DNA of 64,000 bases from Nisaea sp. (GTDB taxonomy: Bacteria; Pseudomonadota; Alphaproteobacteria; Thalassobaculales; Thalassobaculaceae), in contig NZ_JAEPQA010000001.1 of NCBI RefSeq assembly GCF_017640745.1, positions 82,852 through 146,851 of the forward strand. Direction: 5' to 3'. The stretch's first letter is position 1, and every line of letters begins with the position of its first letter. The translations under genes and the position numbers were made by a program. Below the pieces are notes generated by a model. It had not been told where the DNA came from and ran no database searches. It saw only the letters and a list, made by a program, of their open reading frames with translations. Below are positions 59,366 through 64,000 of this stretch, piece by piece.

Positions 59366-60229
59366 ATGAGCACCCGCACGCCGACTTCCTCCCGCCGTCC
59401 CGCACCACCAGCCGATCTTTCCCCGATCGAGCGCCTTCGCCAGGTCATGGCCGCGTTGCGCGATCCGCAGCATGGCTGCCCCTGGGATATCGAGCAGACA
59501 TTCGAGACCATTGCCCCCTATACCATCGAGGAAGCCTACGAAGTCGCCGATGCGATCGCGCAAGGCGACATGCCGCACCTCGAGGAGGAGCTCGGAGACC
59601 TGCTTCTGCAGGTGATCTACTACACGCAGATGGGCAGCGAAGCCGGGCATTTTGATTTCGACAGCGTGGCAGACGGCATCGCCGAGAAGATGATCCGGCG
59701 GCATCCCCATGTCTTCGGCGGCGAGAGTGTCGCGGACTCCGAGGCACAGACCCGGAACTGGGAAGCCCAGAAGGCCGAGGAACGCGCGCGCAAGGCCGCA
59801 GAGGCGGGGGTCAGGCCAAGCGCTCTCGACGGCGTCTCCGCCGCCTTCCCGGCTCTGATGCGGGCGGTCAAGCTACAGAAGCGTGCAAGCCGGGTCGGTT
59901 TCGACTGGCCCGATGCGGAGCGAGTGCTCGACAAGATCGACGAGGAAATCGGCGAGGTCCGGGCCGAGATGACCGCCGATCCGGCCAAGCGCGACATGGA
60001 CCGGCTGGAAGACGAGGTCGGCGACCTCCTGTTCGTCTGCGTCAATCTCGCGCGTAAGCTCGGAGTCGATCCGGAAAGCGCGCTAAGGCGCTGCAACCGG
60101 AAATTCGAGAGCCGCTTCCGGATGGTCGAGACCCTGATGCAGGACGAGCATGGGCGTACTCTCGAAGAGTCCGAACTCGAGGACATGGAAGCGCTCTGGC
60201 AACGCGCCAAGCAGCTCGAAAAATCCTGA
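59366..60229 (+). CDS. mazG: Nucleoside triphosphate pyrophosphohydrolase MazG
   Basis: MazG is a cytosolic all-alpha NTP pyrophosphatase of 287 residues that hydrolyses abnormal NTPs and lowers ppGpp-related stress in E. coli. The first MazG domain shows CPWDIEQTFETIAPYTIEEAYEVADAI, with the EEAYE metal motif, and HLEEELGDLLLQVIYY. The second shows EEIGEVRAEM and LEDEVGDLLFVCVNLARKLG, so both metal-binding EExxE/ExxD pairs are present. RRHPHVFGGE between them is typical. It reads away from the chemoreceptor gene and is followed by the SDR gene after about 60 bases. Confidence 0.95.
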   Translation: MSTRTPTSSRRPAPPADLSPIERLRQVMAALRDPQHGCPWDIEQTFETIAPYTIEEAYEVADAIAQGDMPHLEEELGDLLLQVIYYTQMGSEAGHFDFDSVADGIAEKMIRRHPHVFGGESVADSEAQTRNWEAQKAEERARKAAEAGVRPSALDGVSAAFPALMRAVKLQKRASRVGFDWPDAERVLDKIDEEIGEVRAEMTADPAKRDMDRLEDEVGDLLFVCVNLARKLGVDPESALRRCNRKFESRFRMVETLMQDEHGRTLEESELEDMEALWQRAKQLEKS

Positions 60230-60291
60230 GTCCACTTTAAGAACCGGCAGCAACACCCTGCGCCGACTCATTTTCCAGATGGAGATTTCTC

Positions 60292-61041
60292 ATGGCCAAG
60301 ACCGTATTCATCACCGGGGCGACCTCCGGATTCGGTGAGGCGACCGCCCGCCGCTTTGCCGCCGAAGGCTGGCAGACCATCATCTCCGGCCGCCGGACCG
60401 ATCGCCTCGAGAAACTGAAGAACGAACTGCCTACACCGTGTCATGCAATCACACTCGATGTGCAGGACAAGGCTGCGGTCGATGCGGCCGTCGCCGGAAT
60501 TCCCGACGGCTTCAAGCCGGTCGACGTGCTGGTGAATAATGCGGGGCTCGCGCTCGGCCTCGAGGGCGCCGACGAGGTGTCGATCGAGGACTGGGAGACC
60601 ATGATCGATACCAATATCAAGGGGCTGCTCTACTGCACCCGTGCCCTCCTCCCGCTCATGGTCGAGGCCGGTCACGGCCATGTGGTCAATCTCGGCTCCG
60701 TCGCCGGCAACTGGCCCTATCCCGGCGGCAATGTCTACGGCGCGACCAAGGCCTTCGTCCGCCAGTTCACGCTCAATCTTCGTGCCGACCTGGTCGCCAA
60801 GAACATCCGCGCGACGGACATCGAACCCGGCCTTGCCAATACCGAGTTCTCCTCTGTTCGCTTCAAAGGCGATACGGACAAGGCCGGCGAGGTTTACAGC
60901 GGCATCGACCCGCTGAGAGCCGAGGATATTGCGGACGCCATTTTCTGGGCCGCCTCGCGCCCGGCGAACGTGAATATCAACCGGATCGAGATGATGGCGG
61001 GTTGCCAAGCCTTCTCGCCTTTCAATATTGTGCGGAAATAG
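60292..61041 (+). CDS. Short-chain dehydrogenase (YdfG-like NADP-dependent 3-hydroxy acid dehydrogenase)
   Basis: This is a classical SDR of 249 residues. The cofactor motif is TGATSGFGEATAR (residues 8-20), NNAG at 82-85 stabilises the sheet, and the catalytic set is S136 (NLGSVAGN), Y149 and K153 (YGATK). R34-R35 after the second strand (ISGRRTDRLEK) favour NADP. The sequence is close to YdfG-like enzymes that oxidise serine, 3-hydroxypropionate or related 3-hydroxy acids, as suggested by the GNWPYPGGNVYGATKAFVRQF stretch. GGAGA lies before the ATG. It precedes argC by 36 bases, though with no evident pathway link. Confidence 0.93.
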   Translation: MAKTVFITGATSGFGEATARRFAAEGWQTIISGRRTDRLEKLKNELPTPCHAITLDVQDKAAVDAAVAGIPDGFKPVDVLVNNAGLALGLEGADEVSIEDWETMIDTNIKGLLYCTRALLPLMVEAGHGHVVNLGSVAGNWPYPGGNVYGATKAFVRQFTLNLRADLVAKNIRATDIEPGLANTEFSSVRFKGDTDKAGEVYSGIDPLRAEDIADAIFWAASRPANVNINRIEMMAGCQAFSPFNIVRK

Positions 61042-61077
61042 GCGCGGTACGGGATCGCGCATTTCAGGAGATCCGCT

Positions 61078-62043
61078 ATGGCGGTACGCATTTTCATCGA
61101 CGGAGAAGCCGGGACCACGGGCCTGCAGATCCGCGAGCGGCTGATGGGCCGGGACGACGTCTCGCTGATCAGCCTCGGCGCGGAGGAACGCAAGGACACC
61201 GAGGCCCGACGCCGTGCGCTGAACGAGGCGGATCTCTCCATCCTCTGCCTGCCCGACGCGGCGGCGGTGGAAGCGGTCTCCATGATCGAGAACCCCGATA
61301 CCAAGGTGATCGACGCCTCGACGGCCCATCGTGTCGCAGACGGCTGGGTCTATGGTTTCCCCGAGATGACGGCAGGCCACGAGAATGCCGTGCGCAATGC
61401 GCGCTTCGTCGGCAATCCGGGCTGCTATCCGACCGGCGCGATCGGGCTGATCCGTCCACTGGTGGAGCATTCCCTGCTGCCGGCGACCTATCCGATCACG
61501 GTGAACGCGGTCTCCGGCTATTCCGGCGGCGGCAAGGCACTGATCAACCAGATGGAGGACAGCAAGGCCGAAGACCATATCGGCTCTGCCATCTTCTCCT
61601 ACGGCCTGCAGCTGCAACACAAGCACCTGCCGGAGATGCAGCAATATTCGATGCTGGAGCACAAGCCGATCTTCCAGCCGAGCGTCGCGCGTTATTACAA
61701 GGGCATGGCGGTCTATGTGCCGCTGCATCTCTGGGCGCTTCCGGGCGGGGTCGGTGCCAAGCGGATCCACGAGTGCCTCAGCGACCATTACAGCGGCCAT
61801 CTCTTCACGGACGTGGCGCCGCTGGAACAGTCCCTCGCCCTCGCCCGGCTCGATCCGGAAGAGCAGAACGACAGCAACCGGATCCGCTTCTATGTCTTCG
61901 CCAACGAGAAGAACGGCCAGTGCGTGCTGGCAGCGACGCTCGACAATCTCGGCAAGGGCGCATCCGGCGCCGCGGTCCAGAATATGAACCTCATGCTCGG
62001 CCTTGAGGAAGGTCTCGGGCTGACGCTCGAACGCGCAGCCTGA
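61078..62043 (+). CDS. argC: N-acetyl-gamma-glutamyl-phosphate reductase (type 2)
   Basis: ArgC is a cytosolic NADPH-dependent enzyme of arginine synthesis that reduces N-acetylglutamyl phosphate to the semialdehyde. At 321 residues it is of the short type 2 form common in alphaproteobacteria. The cofactor motif GEAGTTG is at residues 9-15, and the catalytic cysteine is C116 in FVGNPGCYPTGA. SGYSGGGKALINQME near 150 and the C-terminal FANEKNGQCVLAATLDNLGKGASGAAVQN block are diagnostic. GGAGA lies 8 bases before the ATG. A strong terminator follows the stop. Confidence 0.97.
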   Translation: MAVRIFIDGEAGTTGLQIRERLMGRDDVSLISLGAEERKDTEARRRALNEADLSILCLPDAAAVEAVSMIENPDTKVIDASTAHRVADGWVYGFPEMTAGHENAVRNARFVGNPGCYPTGAIGLIRPLVEHSLLPATYPITVNAVSGYSGGGKALINQMEDSKAEDHIGSAIFSYGLQLQHKHLPEMQQYSMLEHKPIFQPSVARYYKGMAVYVPLHLWALPGGVGAKRIHECLSDHYSGHLFTDVAPLEQSLALARLDPEEQNDSNRIRFYVFANEKNGQCVLAATLDNLGKGASGAAVQNMNLMLGLEEGLGLTLERAA

Positions 62044-62064
62044 TCGCAAAGAACAGGAAACAGG

Positions 62065-62094
62065 AAAGCCCCGGCCGATGCCGGGGCTTTTTTT
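62065..62094 (+). terminator. Rho-independent terminator after argC
   Basis: An 11-bp perfect stem AAAGCCCCGGC (62065-62075) / GCCGGGGCTTT (62080-62090) with loop CGAT is followed by further T bases (62088-62094 form TTTTTTT). It ends the argC transcript. Confidence 0.93.
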
Positions 62095-62118
62095 GATTTT
62101 CTCCGGATCTCCCGAGCG

Positions 62119-62943
62119 TCAGGGCCAGAGCCTGTCACGCAGATCATCCCAGGCCGCTTCGTCCGGAGCGATCAGCAAACCGCCGTCCAGCTGGTCCGGA
62201 AGGTAGGGCATCTTGTTGAAGCGCGCATGGAAGCCGCCCGCTTCCTGATGCAGCAGCGTGCCCGCCACGTGATCCCACGGCATGTTCTTCGGATACATCG
62301 CGAAATGCGCCTTGCCGGTCAGCAGGGTCAGATATTCGTGGCCGGCACAGCCATAGCGGAAATGCTCCTCGACCGCGTCCTTGGCCCGCTCCTTCATCTC
62401 TTCCTTCAGGGGAGACGGCATGAAACGGAAATTCAGCGCGCCCCGCATTTCCGTGCTGGGACGCCCCGCGAGGACCGAAAGCCGCTCTTCCCGGCCAGTG
62501 TAATGGCACATCCAGGCCCCTTCGCCGCGGACAGCCACGGCACAGCGCTCACCCAGCGGGTCGAGAATGAGGCCGAGCACCGACTGGCGCCGGTGCACGA
62601 GAGAAACCATCACGCAGAACTTGCTGTCGCCCCGGGCAAAATTCCGGGTTCCGTCGACCGGGTCGACGATCCAGACCGGGGCGTCGCCGGTCAGGGCGTT
62701 CAGGATCAGCTTGTCGGCGGAAACGGCCTCCTCTCCGACCACCAAGGAGCCCGGCAGCAAATCCTGGAGAAGCGGCGTCATCCGCCGCTCGGATTCGATA
62801 TCGGCAATGGTGACGAGATCGTCCGGGCCGGTCTTTTCCTGGATTTCTCCCCTCTGCAGCGACCTGTAACGCGGCAGGATCACGGAATTCGCGGTTTCCC
62901 GCATGATGCCCATGACGGCAGAGGGATCTGGATATCTGTTCAT
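62119..62943 (-). CDS. Inositol monophosphatase family protein
   Basis: This is a Mg2+-dependent, Li+-sensitive type phosphatase of 274 residues. Metal-binding motifs are GEEAV (E71, E72) and D94-P-V-D97-G-T (WIVDPVDGTRNFARGD), with a C-terminal PWDHVAGTLLHQEAGG holding the last Asp. The early lysine/Asp segment KTGPDDLVTIADIESERR is also typical. Family members hydrolyse inositol-1-phosphate, histidinol phosphate, fructose-1,6-bisphosphate or 3'-phosphoadenosine 5'-phosphate; the sequence does not fix which. It converges on argC, sharing the terminator region, and is followed upstream by hflX on the same strand. Confidence 0.92.
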   Translation of the reverse strand: MNRYPDPSAVMGIMRETANSVILPRYRSLQRGEIQEKTGPDDLVTIADIESERRMTPLLQDLLPGSLVVGEEAVSADKLILNALTGDAPVWIVDPVDGTRNFARGDSKFCVMVSLVHRRQSVLGLILDPLGERCAVAVRGEGAWMCHYTGREERLSVLAGRPSTEMRGALNFRFMPSPLKEEMKERAKDAVEEHFRYGCAGHEYLTLLTGKAHFAMYPKNMPWDHVAGTLLHQEAGGFHARFNKMPYLPDQLDGGLLIAPDEAAWDDLRDRLWP

Positions 62944-63043
62944 TCGCGCCAGCAGGTGATTTGCCGGCGGGTGCCGGGCTTCGGAAGATACAATTTAACC
63001 GGAGCAGCCGGTATTGGAAGTGAGCTTCCGCACCCGATTGAAA

Positions 63044-64000
63044 TCACGCGTTAAATCTGGCGTCGAAACGTTCGGCATCGACTGGAGTCATGCGCACTTT
63101 CATGTGGATTTCGGAGTCCCTGTCCTCCCGGTCCACCACCTGTCCGTGCTGGTAGAGCCAGGCGACCGCCGCCCCGTTCGCCGCATCCAGTTCGAAAGTG
63201 CGGGTCACGTCCCCGACTCCAAGCATCTCATCCAGCAATCCAAGAAGGTCCTGGCAGCCTGTCCCGTCGAGCGCCGATACCGCGATCTTCCGGCTCATGC
63301 CCTTTGCGAGGGCTTCCCCGCGCTCCGGCAAACCCAGCAGATCGATCTTGTTGAGGACCTCGACGGTCTGCTCGGTCAGTTTCCGTTCGTCCAGGCCGAG
63401 ATCGCGCAGAACGGCGATGACGTCGTTTCTCTGGGCCTCGGTATCCGGATGGGAGAAGTCCCGCACGTGAAGCAGGATGTCCGCCTCCTTCACCTCCTCT
63501 AGCGTCGCCCGGAAAGCGGCAACAAGGTGAGTCGGCAGATCGGAAATGAACCCGACCGTGTCGGAGAGGATGATGGTCCGGCCCGACGGCAGTTCCAGCC
63601 GGCGCATCGTCGGATCGAGCGTGGCGAAGAGCAGATCCTGCGCAAAGACCGCGGATTCTGTCAGCCGGTTGAACAGGGTCGATTTGCCGGCGTTCGTATA
63701 GCCGACAAGCGCGACGATCGGATAGGGAACCTTGCGCCGGGACTCGCGGTGCAGTTCGCGCGTCCGCTTGACGTCCTCGAGTTCCTTGCGGATCCGGGTG
63801 ATCCGCTCGCCGATCAGCCGTCGGTCGATTTCGAGCTGGCTTTCGCCCGGGCCGCCCACGAAGCCGAGACCGCCGCGCTGGCGTTCAAGGTGCGTCCAGG
63901 AGCGGACGAGACGGCTACGCTGGAAAGTCAGCGCGGCCAGTTCGACCTGAAGCCGGCCTTCATGGGTGCGTGCGCGGGCGCCGAAGATCTCGAGGATAAG
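63044..64000 (-). CDS. hflX: GTPase HflX (5' end outside window)
   Basis: HflX is a ribosome-associated GTPase that splits stalled or stressed ribosomes. The frame is open to the window edge at 64000, so the N-terminal part is missing. The visible part begins ILEIFGARARTHEGRLQVELAAL, has the conserved SRLVRSWTHLERQRGG stretch and the glycine-rich GFVGGPGESQLEIDRR loop, then the G domain. Its Walker A is GYTNAGKST, G3 region DTVGFISDLP, and NKIDLL for base recognition. The C-terminal segment after about 100 residues is the family's small beta domain. Next to the inositol phosphatase gene on the same strand, 100 bases upstream of it. Confidence 0.96.
   Translation of the reverse strand, partial: LILEIFGARARTHEGRLQVELAALTFQRSRLVRSWTHLERQRGGLGFVGGPGESQLEIDRRLIGERITRIRKELEDVKRTRELHRESRRKVPYPIVALVGYTNAGKSTLFNRLTESAVFAQDLLFATLDPTMRRLELPSGRTIILSDTVGFISDLPTHLVAAFRATLEEVKEADILLHVRDFSHPDTEAQRNDVIAVLRDLGLDERKLTEQTVEVLNKIDLLGLPERGEALAKGMSRKIAVSALDGTGCQDLLGLLDEMLGVGDVTRTFELDAANGAAVAWLYQHGQVVDREDRDSEIHMKVRMTPVDAERFDARFNA

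Overview
The window is a chromosomal segment of a GC-rich alphaproteobacterium. Several local arrangements point that way: gyrA followed directly by coaD, recG divergent from sdhE-mfd, and the serial dacA-tmk-holB-metG-tatD-MBL hydrolase run. Lone PAS_5-type proteins, TRAP and BMP transporters and a PAS/PilZ chemoreceptor suggest a free-living, motile member of the Rhodospirillales (inference from gene content only; no 16S gene is present). I see no phage, insertion sequence, CRISPR array or plasmid-type gene. Both ends cut genes: gyrA lacks its 5' part and hflX lacks its 5' part.

Layout. 1-14.7 kb: information processing (gyrA, coaD, tRNA-Lys, recG, sdhE, mfd) with small regulatory or unknown proteins, a PLP enzyme and a fluoroacetate-dehalogenase-like hydrolase. 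14.8-24.2 kb: an acyl-CoA ligase, a possible peptidase/adenylate-cyclase/enolase-superfamily operon, prfC, a palindromic repeat and a D-amino-acid-oxidase-like flavoenzyme. 24.2-29.5 kb: a MarR regulator, a racemase/YtoQ pair, and a translationally coupled pair of periplasmic-binding lipoprotein and histidine kinase. 29.5-35.6 kb: a BMP-type ABC importer with a cytosine-deaminase-like enzyme, behind a good promoter and a leader of about 170 nt rich in hairpins. 37.7-44.3 kb: a hexuronate catabolic locus (FadR-type regulator, SMP-30 lactonase, TRAP importer DctPQM, KdgD, uronate dehydrogenase). 44.6-53.7 kb: cell-wall enzymes (MltB-like, RlpA, DacA) followed by tmk, holB, metG, tatD, an MBL hydrolase and a GST. 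53.7-64 kb: two unknown small genes, a glycosyltransferase, a PAS-MCP-PilZ chemoreceptor, mazG, an SDR, argC, an inositol-phosphatase-like enzyme and hflX.

How genes work together. The uronate locus can import an acidic sugar by TRAP, oxidise it to an aldarolactone, hydrolyse the lactone and later convert the keto-deoxy acid to 2-oxoglutarate semialdehyde. The aldarate dehydratase and the semialdehyde dehydrogenase are not in this locus. The BMP importer and deaminase form a nucleoside/nucleobase salvage unit. Signalling is dense: cAMP (class III cyclase), probable c-di-GMP (PilZ domains), a binding-protein-coupled kinase and two PAS_5 proteins.

The least explained signals are the structured leader before the BMP operon, the lipoprotein/kinase pair with a perfect 20-bp operator-like palindrome upstream, and the inverted repeats around the MarR gene. 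Motif-based gene calls are firm. Promoters, operators and RNA folds were read by eye and are tentative.
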